This document shows positions 1 to 8,909 of a stretch of DNA of 64,000 bases, in pieces. The translations under genes and the position numbers were made by a program. The notes below the pieces were generated by a model, which ran no database searches, was not told the DNA's origin, and was given only the letters and a program-made list of their open reading frames with translations. This DNA comes from an uncultured Bacteroidales bacterium (GTDB lineage: Bacteria > Bacteroidota > Bacteroidia > Bacteroidales > UBA932): NCBI GenBank assembly GCA_934695325.1, contig CAKUVD010000009.1, positions 81,514 to 145,513 of the forward strand. Direction: 5' to 3'. Position 1 is the first letter of the stretch; the number at the start of each line of letters is the position of its first letter.

Positions 1-855
1 ACTCTCTTCTTTTTTCTTGGCCTCGTCCCAGATAGCATCCATCTCCGCCAGAGACATATCAGAGAGACTACGCCCCTGCCGTATGGTATGCTCCTCAAGA
101 TATGTGAAGCGACGTCTGAACTTGTCACAGGCCCGGTTAAGAGCCGTGTCAGGATTAAGGCCGTAAAGCCTGGCTGCATTGATCACGGAGAACAAGAAAT
201 CACCGAGTTCCTCCTCAGCCCTGTCACGTGCGGAACCGGGAGCAGGCGTCATAGTGTAACCGGCCGGTACCGTGTCGCCAAGTCCTTCCTCGGCTGCCAT
301 CGACTCAAGCTCAGCCTGAAATTCGCCCTGCTCCTCCTTGACCTTGTCCCAGACCTGAGACGGCCGCTCCCAGTCGAAGCCGACTCCCCTCGCCTTGTCC
401 TGCATCGAATACGCTTTCAGGATAGGCGGCAATGAGTCAGGCACTCCGGAGAGGATCCTCTTGTTTCCGCCTTTCTCTTTCATCTTCATCATCTCCCAGT
501 TCTCCGACACCTGCTCAGCATCGGCAGCCTTGCCGTCAGAAAACACGTGAGGATGGCGGAATATCATCTTCTCGCACAGGCACTCCATAACGTCAGCCAT
601 GTCGAACTTGCCCTGCTCCTCCGCTATCTTGGAATAGAATATGATATGAAGCAGAATATCTCCGAGTTCCTTCTCCACTTCCCCATCATTCTTCTTCATC
701 ACTGCATCACCAAGTTCATAGACCTCCTCAACAGTAAGCGAGCGCAGTGTGTCCCACGTCTGCGCACCGTTCCACGGGCATTTCGCCCTGAGCTTGTCCA
801 TAATGTCCAGGACATGCCCGAACTTCTCAAGTTTCTCTTCTCTGGTATGTGCCAT
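1..855 (-). CDS. mazG: Nucleoside triphosphate pyrophosphohydrolase MazG (3' end outside window)
   Basis: The reading frame is open from ATG at 855 to the window edge (285 codons), so the stop codon lies beyond position 1. Known MazG proteins hydrolyse (d)NTPs to NMP and pyrophosphate as housekeeping and stress enzymes. Two MazG-type helical metal-binding segments are visible: an N-terminal one with the motif EVEKELGDILLHIIFYSKI and a C-terminal one with EEELGDFLFSVINAARLYG, which is the usual tandem arrangement. The N-terminus MAHTREEKLEKF and the segment KCPWNGAQTWDTL, close to the CPWD-x-xQTH motif of the family, support the start. A TAnnTTTG promoter element lies 26 bases upstream on the minus strand. 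The family's usual length in Bacteroidota is about 260-270 residues, so little is missing. Confidence 0.93.
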   Translation of the reverse strand, partial: MAHTREEKLEKFGHVLDIMDKLRAKCPWNGAQTWDTLRSLTVEEVYELGDAVMKKNDGEVEKELGDILLHIIFYSKIAEEQGKFDMADVMECLCEKMIFRHPHVFSDGKAADAEQVSENWEMMKMKEKGGNKRILSGVPDSLPPILKAYSMQDKARGVGFDWERPSQVWDKVKEEQGEFQAELESMAAEEGLGDTVPAGYTMTPAPGSARDRAEEELGDFLFSVINAARLYGLNPDTALNRACDKFRRRFTYLEEHTIRQGRSLSDMSLAEMDAIWDEAKKKEES

Positions 856-880
856 AAGCCAATATCATTTTTTATGTGCG

Positions 881-888
881 CAAATTTA
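881..888 (-). promoter_or_regulatory. -7 promoter element of mazG
   Basis: Reads TAAATTTG on the minus strand and matches the Bacteroidota TAnnTTTG element. It lies 26 bases upstream of the mazG start. No clear TTTG -33 box is seen. It faces away from the CoA-transferase promoter at 932. Confidence 0.5.
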
Positions 889-931
889 GCAATCTGTTCT
901 GACAAGCTGAAAATCTTCCGGAAAAAAGGCT

Positions 932-939
932 TAACTTTG
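932..939 (+). promoter_or_regulatory. -7 promoter element of the CoA-transferase gene
   Basis: TAACTTTG on the plus strand fits TAnnTTTG and lies 38 bases before the ATG at 978. The spacing would give a leader of about 30 bases. No good -33 box is visible. Confidence 0.5.
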
Positions 940-977
940 GTGCGACTGAAAATGACACATCACATATTCATCCATAT

Positions 978-2279
978 ATGAAAAACCCGATTTACGTTAC
1001 AGCTGACGAGGCCGTCAGAGCTGTCAAGACAGGAGACCACATCCACCTCAGCAGCGTAGCCAGCGTACCGCACGTATTGATACAGGCTCTCTGCCGCAGA
1101 GCAGACGCCGGAGAAATCCGCGACCTGCATTTCCACCACTTCCACACAGAAGGGCCGGCGCCATATTCAGAACCGAGATATGAAGGAATTTTCTTCGACC
1201 AGGGATTCTTCCTCGGCCCTAACGTAAGGGCCAATGTCAATGCCGGCTATGCCGACTATCTGCCTGTGCACCTCGGCGAATCGCAGAAACTATATCGCAG
1301 CGGAGCTCTCAGATGCGACGTGGCGATGGTGCAGGTATCAATACCGGACGAAAACGGATTCGTTTCGCTCGGAACATCCGTGGACTGCTCGCTCGCGGCC
1401 ATCGAGAGCGCAGGGACCGTCATCGCCGTGGTCAATGAGAATGTGCCCTATGCCTATGGCGATCTCGTAAATCCAGGCCTCATAGACTATTTCGTAAAGG
1501 ACAATACCTCTCTGGTCACCAAAGACTTCGCCGAGCCGGACGAGACAGAAAGGCTCATCGGAAAGAATTGTGCGGAGCTCGTCCCAGACGGGGCCTGCCT
1601 GCAGATGGGGATCGGTGCGCTTCCAAACGCACTTGCGGCTGCCTTGACTGACCACAAGGACCTCGGACTCCATACGGAGATGTTCGCCGACGGCATACTC
1701 CGCCTCATAAAAAAAGGCGTCATCAACGGCAGGCGCAAAAAGATCGACACAGGGAAAGTGGTGGCGTCATTCCTGCTCGGCTCGAATGATGTGTACAAGT
1801 TCATTGACCATAACCCTGAAGTGCTGATGAAGGACATCAAATACACGAACGACCCGTGGGTCATAGCGCAGAATCCGGAGATGATGGCCATCAATTCCGC
1901 CACGGAGGTGGATCTGACAGGACAGATCAGCGCCGACTCCATCGGGACGCGCATATTCTCCGGAACCGGAGGGCAGGTGGACTTCGTCCGGGGCGCGACA
2001 ATGTCTGAAGGAGGAAAGTCAGTCACGGCATTCGCCTCCAGGACCAAGAGGGGGCAGACCAAGATCGTGCCTGTGCTAAACCCCGGAGCCGGAGTCGTGA
2101 CGCCCCGCGCCGACGCCCACTGGATCGTTACCGAATATGGCGCCGTGGATCTGTACGGAAAATCGCTTCAGGAGAGGGCAAAGCTGCTCATCAGCATAGC
2201 CCATCCTGATGACAGGAACGACCTTGACCGTGCCGCATTCGAAAGGTTCGGGCCACACTATCATAATTTTTCGATTTAG
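978..2279 (+). CDS. Acetyl-CoA hydrolase/transferase family protein (4-hydroxybutyrate/acetate CoA-transferase-like)
   Basis: 433 residues, the usual size for family I CoA-transferases of the 4-hydroxybutyrate or butyryl-CoA:acetate type. These cytoplasmic enzymes move CoA between a short-chain acyl-CoA and acetate through a glutamyl-CoA intermediate. The likely catalytic glutamate is E234 in the segment LGLHTEMFADG. A glycine-rich stretch, SGTGGQVDFVRGA, near residue 330 is the CoA-binding loop typical of the family, followed by TEYGAVDLYGKSLQERA. The gene is monocistronic: it has its own promoter element and is followed by a strong bidirectional terminator. The substrate cannot be decided from the sequence. 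Butyrate, propionate or succinate-related CoA transfer are all possible in an anaerobic fermenter. Confidence 0.9.
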   Translation: MKNPIYVTADEAVRAVKTGDHIHLSSVASVPHVLIQALCRRADAGEIRDLHFHHFHTEGPAPYSEPRYEGIFFDQGFFLGPNVRANVNAGYADYLPVHLGESQKLYRSGALRCDVAMVQVSIPDENGFVSLGTSVDCSLAAIESAGTVIAVVNENVPYAYGDLVNPGLIDYFVKDNTSLVTKDFAEPDETERLIGKNCAELVPDGACLQMGIGALPNALAAALTDHKDLGLHTEMFADGILRLIKKGVINGRRKKIDTGKVVASFLLGSNDVYKFIDHNPEVLMKDIKYTNDPWVIAQNPEMMAINSATEVDLTGQISADSIGTRIFSGTGGQVDFVRGATMSEGGKSVTAFASRTKRGQTKIVPVLNPGAGVVTPRADAHWIVTEYGAVDLYGKSLQERAKLLISIAHPDDRNDLDRAAFERFGPHYHNFSI

Positions 2280-2386
2280 AAGCTGTGATCCCTACAGACT
2301 GGCGTCTGCGAGACATCCTGACACACCACCGCAGACTCACGCTTGCCACCCAGCTGTCGCAAGGGGCACATCGCCTGTCAGACCCA

Positions 2387-2432
2387 AAGAAATATCCCGC
2401 AAAGCCTGTTCTGACTTTGCGGGATATTTCTT
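2387..2432. terminator. Bidirectional intrinsic terminator
   Basis: A perfect 18-bp inverted repeat (arms 2387-2404 and 2415-2432) with A- and T-rich ends sits between two convergent genes. It can serve both the CoA-transferase and the lipoprotein gene. Confidence 0.85.
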
Positions 2433-2442
2433 ACCTGCAGAG

Positions 2443-3639
2443 TTACTGCCGCGGGGTCCTTACCGTCCCGGAACGGGAGGTCCTTACCGATGATACGGAG
2501 CGGGAAGCGGATGCCGGGATATGCCTCTGAGGACGAACCTTCAGCATTGTCCTGTCCGCATTGACCTTGGCAGAAACGCCGGAGGCGTCCTGGATCTTGG
2601 TCATCGTCAGCGGGAATACCGGGACATCGTCATTCTTCACGTACAGTCCGAGATCATTCTCATCCAACGGATAGTCGAAATACTGCATCGACGTGAGCTT
2701 GGTCCTATAGACCTTGTTATCGTGATTGAACTCGAAGTCGAGGCCTCTTACGGTCGTGCTCTCGCCGCCAGCGGACAACCTGTCGCTCTCGGCTATTATG
2801 ATGTTGTCGCAGACGGTCTGCTCATCGCCTTTCCTCATATCGCTGAATCCCATCGATCCGTCGTATATGAAATTGCCATAGAAGCAAAGGTCATAGTCCT
2901 TGCCGCCGATGGTCTCAGTCTCGAGATACAGACCCTTGAAGAGCATTGTCCTCGTAAACCGGTCATATTGGGTCTCGATGGCATAATCCTTCATATCGTA
3001 TTCTGTGTCACGTCCGGATTCCCAGCCTGTCACATAAAATAGATAATCCGCATCAGAAGATTCTATGTCAATGTCATAGGAAATCACCCTTGAAGGATCC
3101 TTCTTGTCAGTACCGGAAATCTTCCATTTTCCGAGCCAGCCAAGGAAGTCCTCCGAAGGCTGGCTTTCCTTCAACGTAAAGCGCAGGAAAGCATAGTCTC
3201 CCGTCACCTCTCCGCTGCCATTGACACCAAAGGCCACCGCAAGCCAGCTCCCGGAACGCATCCTGTCGAAAGTGATGTCCGTCGAGCCCTTGTAGGCGTC
3301 GCCGTTGTAATAGTTCGGCTCATCCTTTATATATGCGACTATATCATCCGAATACCAGTTCTTAAGGTTGTCTGCCGTAATGACATCCAGATAATATGTC
3401 TCGTTGTCAATGCTGCTGACGCTTATTATGTCCACATCAGCCTTGAACCCATAGTCATCCGTGATTACGTCCCGCCTGTGAGACAGCTTCCAGTCAGGAT
3501 TCACCCTGAACTCCGGTTCCGGGTCAGGCTGATGGCCTCCCGGGGTATCCGGCCTGTGTCCTGTGCCATCGACGCTGCAACCAAATGATGACAATGCCGC
3601 AAGCAATACAGCCGCGGATATTCCGAAAAACCTGCCCAT
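2443..3639 (-). CDS. Exported lipoprotein of unknown function
   Basis: 398 residues from ATG at 3639. The reading frame continues further upstream, but the short form begins with a signal peptide and lipobox (MGRFFGISAAVLLAALSSFGC), so it is the likely start. This ATG overlaps the stop codon of pgi by one base (TGATG), which implies translational coupling. After a Pro-rich linker near residues 20-40, two all-beta regions can be guessed. A segment with GWLGKWKISGTDKKD near residue 180 resembles a repeated domain seen in many Bacteroidales surface lipoproteins. I do not recognise a catalytic motif. Its pairing with pgi is probably only transcriptional. It could be a surface glycan-binding or unknown structural lipoprotein. 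Confidence 0.8.
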   Translation of the reverse strand: MGRFFGISAAVLLAALSSFGCSVDGTGHRPDTPGGHQPDPEPEFRVNPDWKLSHRRDVITDDYGFKADVDIISVSSIDNETYYLDVITADNLKNWYSDDIVAYIKDEPNYYNGDAYKGSTDITFDRMRSGSWLAVAFGVNGSGEVTGDYAFLRFTLKESQPSEDFLGWLGKWKISGTDKKDPSRVISYDIDIESSDADYLFYVTGWESGRDTEYDMKDYAIETQYDRFTRTMLFKGLYLETETIGGKDYDLCFYGNFIYDGSMGFSDMRKGDEQTVCDNIIIAESDRLSAGGESTTVRGLDFEFNHDNKVYRTKLTSMQYFDYPLDENDLGLYVKNDDVPVFPLTMTKIQDASGVSAKVNADRTMLKVRPQRHIPASASRSVSSVRTSRSGTVRTPRQ

Positions 3640-4979
3640 CAGGCGAGACGTGCCTTGATAGCCTTGGTCTGCTCCTCGTAGCCAGGCTTCTCGAGAAGAG
3701 CGAACATATTCTTCTTGTACGCCTCCACGCCAGGCTGGTTGAACGGATTCACACCGAGGGTGTAAGCGCTCACGCCGCAAGCGAACTCGAAGAAATAGAA
3801 CAATGCTCCCAGGACCTTCTCATTGATTCTCTCGATGGAGACCTCGAGCTGAGGGACGCCGCCGTCGATATGTGCAAGCTTGGTCCCGAGCTGCGCCATC
3901 GCATTGCAATGCTCTACGTGCTGGCCTGCAAGATAGTTGAGCTGGTCAAGGTTCTGCTCGTCGCTGCCTATGACTACGCTGCGGTTGCTGTTCTCGATAT
4001 TGACCACGGTCTCGAACATAATGCGGGAACCGTCCTGGACAAACTGGCCAAGTGAGTGAAGATCAGTGGTATATGTGACTGACGCAGGGAAGATTCCTTT
4101 ACAGTCCTTGCCCTCCGACTCGCCGTAGAGCTGTTTCCACCATTCGCCGAGGTACTGGAACTTAGGATTGAATGAAACGAGAATCTCGACGCTCTTCCCG
4201 TAAACTGAATGGAGAAGATTACGCATAGCGGCATAGACTACAGCTGCATTGTCCTCGGACTTGACTGCGAGAAGCTTCTCCTCTTCCTTCGCACCCTCGA
4301 GAAGAGCGCGGATGTCGAATCCGGCGAGAACTATCGGAAGAAGACCTACCGGGGTGAGAACTGAGAAACGCCCTCCGACATTGTCAGGAACGACGAATGT
4401 CCTGTAGCCTTCCTGGGTGGCGAGAGTCTTGAGAGCCCCCTTGTGAGCGTCGGTCACAGCCACGATGCGTGATGCCGCCTCCTTCTGGCCGTATGTCTCC
4501 TCGATGTGCTGCTTCACGATCCTGAATGCGACTGCAGGCTCTGTGGTGGTACCTGACTTGGAGATCACCACACAAGCGGCGTTACGCTCCTTCATAAGGT
4601 CGATGAGCTCGCTCACATATTCTTCCGAGAGGTTGTTGCCTGCGAATACCACCTGAGGGGCATCCTTGCGGTGAAGTTCCTTCGCGAAACTGTGGGAGAG
4701 GGCCTCGATGGCACACTTGGCTCCAAGATAAGAGCCTCCGATACCGATGACGATGACCAGGTCGATGTTCTTGGACTTCCAGTCGTCACGTACATCCTCA
4801 CAAGCCTTCACAAGTGATTCAGGTGTCTCTGAAGGAAGGTGCTTCCATCCCAGGAAGTCATTTCCAGCGCCTTCTCCTGATTCGAGCACGTCGAAAGCCG
4901 CAAGTGCCTTCTCCACATACTCCTTATACTCAACGTCTTTGACAAAGGAGGAACATCCTCCCACATTAACTTTTACCAT
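3639..4979 (-). CDS. pgi: Glucose-6-phosphate isomerase
   Basis: 446 residues, the length of the short bacterial isomerases. The enzyme interconverts glucose-6-phosphate and fructose-6-phosphate in glycolysis in the cytoplasm. Recognisable family segments are VIGIGGSYLGAKCAIEAL (phosphosugar binding, near residues 77-95), VISKSGTTTEPAVAFR (near 135-150), VGGRFSVLTPVGLLP (near 200) and KDCKGIFPASVTYTTDLHS. The start MVKVNVGGCSSFVKD matches the usual N-terminus. A promoter element lies 219 bases upstream, leaving a long leader. The lipoprotein gene follows with a one-base overlap. Confidence 0.97.
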   Translation of the reverse strand: MVKVNVGGCSSFVKDVEYKEYVEKALAAFDVLESGEGAGNDFLGWKHLPSETPESLVKACEDVRDDWKSKNIDLVIVIGIGGSYLGAKCAIEALSHSFAKELHRKDAPQVVFAGNNLSEEYVSELIDLMKERNAACVVISKSGTTTEPAVAFRIVKQHIEETYGQKEAASRIVAVTDAHKGALKTLATQEGYRTFVVPDNVGGRFSVLTPVGLLPIVLAGFDIRALLEGAKEEEKLLAVKSEDNAAVVYAAMRNLLHSVYGKSVEILVSFNPKFQYLGEWWKQLYGESEGKDCKGIFPASVTYTTDLHSLGQFVQDGSRIMFETVVNIENSNRSVVIGSDEQNLDQLNYLAGQHVEHCNAMAQLGTKLAHIDGGVPQLEVSIERINEKVLGALFYFFEFACGVSAYTLGVNPFNQPGVEAYKKNMFALLEKPGYEEQTKAIKARLA

Positions 4980-5197
4980 ATACTTTGTGATTTAGAATCT
5001 ATTTTAAAATCTCTTCAGGCCGAGAAGCTGTCCGATTCCATACCGAAATTTCCGTATGCACCTTTACGACATTCCATCCCACACCGCTCACCCGCCACGG
5101 GAATCTGTCGCCTCAAGTCCGGAATTTTCCACATATCGACACGCAAATCGGTATGTATCATACATATCATAAAAAACAGCACCCCTCCGCCGGGGCA

Positions 5198-5205
5198 CAA
5201 AGATA
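5198..5205 (-). promoter_or_regulatory. -7 promoter element of pgi
   Basis: TATCTTTG on the minus strand, the commonest form of the Bacteroidota -7 box in this window. It is 219 bases upstream of the pgi start. Confidence 0.5.
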
Positions 5206-5323
5206 ACGCATTTTATGAAAACTTGTTCATTCCCAGACCATATTTCGGGCCTGGGACCAGGCACAGGAGCGCGACGACGGGCAATGACCGCGAGAATTTT
5301 TTCATCAATCACATTACATTGAC

Positions 5324-5331
5324 TATATTTG
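5324..5331 (+). promoter_or_regulatory. -7 promoter element of the GDPD-GH31 gene
   Basis: TATATTTG on the plus strand, 99 bases before the ATG at 5431. No clear -33 TTTG box is present. Confidence 0.45.
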
Positions 5332-5430
5332 TATGATACACCTGAAGTTCGGCTATGCAATCCGGGAGAGAACTTAGACCAGGATGCCCGCCGACATTGG
5401 TTTTGAAGAAATTACAAAATATATTCTATT

Positions 5431-8400
5431 ATGAAACGAGCAATACTGAAATCAGCGCTCATTGCCGTATGCTCATCGGCACTGGCATTGACACTGAGCG
5501 CACAAGAGACCGGGTCAGTCCGAATCGGAGCCCACAGAGGATTCTGGGACTGCGACGAAGCATCGCACACGGAGAACTCGATAGCATCGCTTAAAGCCGC
5601 ACAGAATCACGGGTTCTGGGGCAGCGAATTCGACGTCCACCTCACCTCGGACAATGAAATCGTCGTTCACCACGATGCCCACATCGAGGGACAGGACATC
5701 CAGAAAAACACCTATGCTTTCCTCAGGCAGTTCAAGCTTGCGAACGGAGAGTCTATGCCTACGCTGGACGAATATCTTACACAGGCAGAGGACTGCCCTT
5801 CCACAGTATTGGTACTAGAGTTCAAGACTCAATACAGCAAAGAGCACGAGGATCAACTTGTGGACCTGACGTTCAAGAAACTGAAAGAGCACGGCCTCTA
5901 TGACCCGTCCAGGGTTATGTTCATATCATTCAGTATGAACATCTGCAAAAAAGTGGCTGCCGACGCACCCGAATTCACTAACCAGTATCTGAACGGAGAC
6001 ATTGCCCCGGCTGATCTTCACAAGAACGGGATAAACGGTATCGACTACAGTTACAAAGCCTTGTACAAGCACCCGGAATGGGTCAAAGAGGCTCACGACC
6101 TCGGAATGAGCGTAAACGTCTGGACAGTGAACAAAGAGAGCGATATGAAGGCGATGATCGCACTCGGCGTGGACTGTGTCACCACGAACAAGCCTCTGGA
6201 AGTCCGCAGCCTGCTCGGTTCTGAAGAACTCAGGCTCGCAGAGCCCTCAACTGATGACCCTAAGGCAGACCCAAAAGCCGAAGTAGTCTTTGGCAACGCA
6301 CGTTTCACAGTTCTGGGAGACCGACTCATCCGTATGGAATGGGCGGTAGACGGAAAGTTCGAGGACAGGGCGACTCTCGGCGTCATCAACAGGAAGATGC
6401 CTGTGCCTCAGTACACCGTGAAGCGTGCCGGCAAACGTCTGACAATAAAGACTGATGCTCTCACGCTCACTTATACCGGGGACAGGAAATTCGACCAGAA
6501 CAACCTCCACGTGACGTTCACAATGCCGGAGCACACCTCCAAGAACGGTGTCAGAAAGGTGAGCTGGCATCCAGGGCTTGACGACAGCGGAAACCTCCTG
6601 GGCACGGTAAGGACTCTGGATGGATGCGACGGCGTGAAGACCAATGAGCCTTATGACAAGGGTGTCATTTCACGCGACGGTTGGGCGGTCATTGACGAAT
6701 CCGACAGACAAGTCTTTGTCCCTGAGGAGACTGACTGGAAGAACTGGGTTGCGAACCGCGAGCCTGGAGAAAGACAGGATCTCTATCTCTTCGCATACGG
6801 GCACGACTACAAGGCCGCCGTATCTGACTACATAAAGATAGGCGGACAGATTCCACTTCCTCCGAAATATGCCTTCGGATACTGGTGGTGCCGTTTCTGG
6901 CAATACTCTGACTTCGAGTTCGTAGGCCTCGGCAAAGAGATCCGCTCCCTCAGCATCCCTATCGATGTAATGGTCCTGGATATGGACTGGCACGAGACCT
7001 GGTCACTGAGAAGGCACAAAGCTCCGAAAGACGAATTCGGGCAGCGCATCGGCTGGACAGGCTACACCTGGCAGAAAAAGCTCTTCCCGAACCCTGCGAA
7101 CTGCCTCCAGGACCTGCACGACCTCGGGCTCAAGACCACGCTCAACCTACATCCCGCATCCGGAATACAGCCATACGAAGAGCCGTATGACAGGTTCGTG
7201 AAGGACTATCTCTCCAGGACCTCCGACTATGACGGGCCTAAGGGATATATCAATGCTGACGGCAGCAAGGCCCCCGTACCATTCCGCATCGACGACGAGA
7301 ACTGGGCCGATGCCTATTTCAATTCCGTGATCCGTCCGTTCGAAAGGCAGGGCGTGGATTTCTGGTGGCTTGACTGGCAGCAATGGAAAGAAAGCAAATA
7401 CACCCCCGGACTCAGCAACACATTCTGGCTGAACTACACGTTCTTCAACGATATGGTGCGCCAGTCCGAGAATCAAGGGATATATGCGAGAAGACCTATG
7501 ATTTATCACAGATGGGGCGGCCTCGGAAGCCATCGCTATCAGATAGGATTCTCCGGAGACTGCCAGGCATCTTGGAAAGTCCTCGGATACCTGCCTTACT
7601 TCACCTCTACGGCATCCAATGTCGGCTACGGCTACTGGGGCCACGACATCGGAGGACACCTTCAGCCTAAGGGCGTGGCGGAGACCGATCCGGAGCTCTA
7701 CACCAGATGGCTTCAGTCAGGAGTCTTCACCCCTATCTTCAAGACGCACTCCACCAAAGACCTCACTATGGAGAAGCGTTTCTGGGTATTCCCAGACTAT
7801 TTCGACGCAATGCGTGAAGCCGTAAGGTTGCGTTACGACCTCTCGCCGTACATCTACAATGCCGCGAGACAGACATACGACACCGGAATCTCGATGTGCC
7901 GTCCTATGTACTACGACTATGCAGAGGACGATGAGGCATACGAATGGAAAGAAGAGTATATGTTCGGTGACGACATCCTCGCCACCACAGTATGCACTCC
8001 TGTGGACAAAGTCACAGGGCTCGCAAAACGCGGAATGTGGTTCCCGGAAGGAAGCGACTGGTATGACGTGGCCACCGGAACGTTGATCAAGGGCGGCCAG
8101 AAAGACACTCTCACATATACCGTCAATGAGAACCCTTATTATGTCAAGGCTGGGGCGGTAATCCCTATGGCAGGACAGCACATCGAGTCACTTCAGGAAA
8201 AGAGCAATGAGCTGAGGCTTTTCATCGCCCCTGGTGACGGCAAGAGCTCGGCGTCAGTCTACGAGGACGACGGCGCATCTCAGGCATACAAACAGGAGTA
8301 TGCCACCACAGAAGTTACCAAAGAGGCTGACGCTTCTTCTGTCAAGGTCACTGTAGCTCCGCGCAAAGGCACATACAACGGCATTGACCCAAGTCGCAGG

Positions 8401-8907
8401 CTTCAGATAGTTTTCGCCGGAGTATTCGCACCGGAGAAAGTCTATGTAAACGGCGCGGAGATCCCGTATTCCCGTTTTGCGGAGCACAACGCAGAGACAA
8501 GCGGCAAGGACGCCGAATGGGGCTACAACGGTGCGGATCTTTCAGCAGTGGTATATCTCCCGGAGTCCTCCGCTTCAGAGGAAATCACAGTCGAGTGCAA
8601 GTTCAGCGACTATGCCGCTTCACACAGGGATCTTCTCAACGGGAAAAAGGCATTGATGCACAGAATGATGGATATCACTCCTGAGACCAAGCTCGTATTC
8701 GGCAGATACATCGACGCATATATGATGCTGCCGGATTCATTCCTGGCTCTCGCTCAGTGCTCAAGTTTCATCAATGAGGATCCGCAGAACGTCGGCAAAT
8801 ACCTCGAAGCCATCAACACAAAGGCGCTCGTGGACGAGTTCAGCTCAATGGAGCAGCTGCCTTCAGAATTTGTCTCCAAGATAAGGGCTCAAGTAAATAT
8901 AAGATAA
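5431..8907 (+). CDS. Secreted fusion of a glycerophosphodiester phosphodiesterase domain and a GH31 alpha-glycosidase
   Basis: 1158 residues with a signal peptide (MKRAILKSALIAVCSSALAL, cleavage near residue 24). Residues about 30-262 form a GDPD domain. Its HRG...EN motif is at H35/R36 and E48/N49, its metal-binding pair is E66 and D68, and H81 follows. Residues about 280-980 are GH31: an N-terminal beta-sandwich, then the barrel with nucleophile D648 in WWLDWQQW and acid/base D710 in GFSGDCQASW, then C-terminal beta-domains. The last 90 residues are helical and unassigned. Known GDPD domains cleave glycerophosphodiesters and GH31 enzymes cleave alpha-glucosides or xylosides. Both sets of key residues appear intact. 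It probably acts in the periplasm on alpha-glycosylated glycerophosphate material, but that is inference. metY follows after two bases. Confidence 0.88.
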   Translation: MKRAILKSALIAVCSSALALTLSAQETGSVRIGAHRGFWDCDEASHTENSIASLKAAQNHGFWGSEFDVHLTSDNEIVVHHDAHIEGQDIQKNTYAFLRQFKLANGESMPTLDEYLTQAEDCPSTVLVLEFKTQYSKEHEDQLVDLTFKKLKEHGLYDPSRVMFISFSMNICKKVAADAPEFTNQYLNGDIAPADLHKNGINGIDYSYKALYKHPEWVKEAHDLGMSVNVWTVNKESDMKAMIALGVDCVTTNKPLEVRSLLGSEELRLAEPSTDDPKADPKAEVVFGNARFTVLGDRLIRMEWAVDGKFEDRATLGVINRKMPVPQYTVKRAGKRLTIKTDALTLTYTGDRKFDQNNLHVTFTMPEHTSKNGVRKVSWHPGLDDSGNLLGTVRTLDGCDGVKTNEPYDKGVISRDGWAVIDESDRQVFVPEETDWKNWVANREPGERQDLYLFAYGHDYKAAVSDYIKIGGQIPLPPKYAFGYWWCRFWQYSDFEFVGLGKEIRSLSIPIDVMVLDMDWHETWSLRRHKAPKDEFGQRIGWTGYTWQKKLFPNPANCLQDLHDLGLKTTLNLHPASGIQPYEEPYDRFVKDYLSRTSDYDGPKGYINADGSKAPVPFRIDDENWADAYFNSVIRPFERQGVDFWWLDWQQWKESKYTPGLSNTFWLNYTFFNDMVRQSENQGIYARRPMIYHRWGGLGSHRYQIGFSGDCQASWKVLGYLPYFTSTASNVGYGYWGHDIGGHLQPKGVAETDPELYTRWLQSGVFTPIFKTHSTKDLTMEKRFWVFPDYFDAMREAVRLRYDLSPYIYNAARQTYDTGISMCRPMYYDYAEDDEAYEWKEEYMFGDDILATTVCTPVDKVTGLAKRGMWFPEGSDWYDVATGTLIKGGQKDTLTYTVNENPYYVKAGAVIPMAGQHIESLQEKSNELRLFIAPGDGKSSASVYEDDGASQAYKQEYATTEVTKEADASSVKVTVAPRKGTYNGIDPSRRLQIVFAGVFAPEKVYVNGAEIPYSRFAEHNAETSGKDAEWGYNGADLSAVVYLPESSASEEITVECKFSDYAASHRDLLNGKKALMHRMMDITPETKLVFGRYIDAYMMLPDSFLALAQCSSFINEDPQNVGKYLEAINTKALVDEFSSMEQLPSEFVSKIRAQVNIR

Positions 8908-8909
8908 TT

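Larger units (their letters stand above)
4980..5430. other. Intergenic region between divergent pgi and the GDPD-GH31 gene
   Basis: This 451-base stretch has no convincing gene. It holds a minus-strand promoter element for pgi (5198-5205), a plus-strand one for the fusion gene (5324-5331), and just before pgi a copy of a recurring motif (on the plus strand TTAGAATCTATTTTAAAAT, about 4993-5011). The remaining sequence shows only weak dyads. Confidence 0.6.

Noticed and set aside
5185..5200. Terminator-like hairpin next to the pgi promoter element
   Set aside because: Its first arm overlaps the -7 element and would not be transcribed from that promoter; two of seven pairs are wobble.
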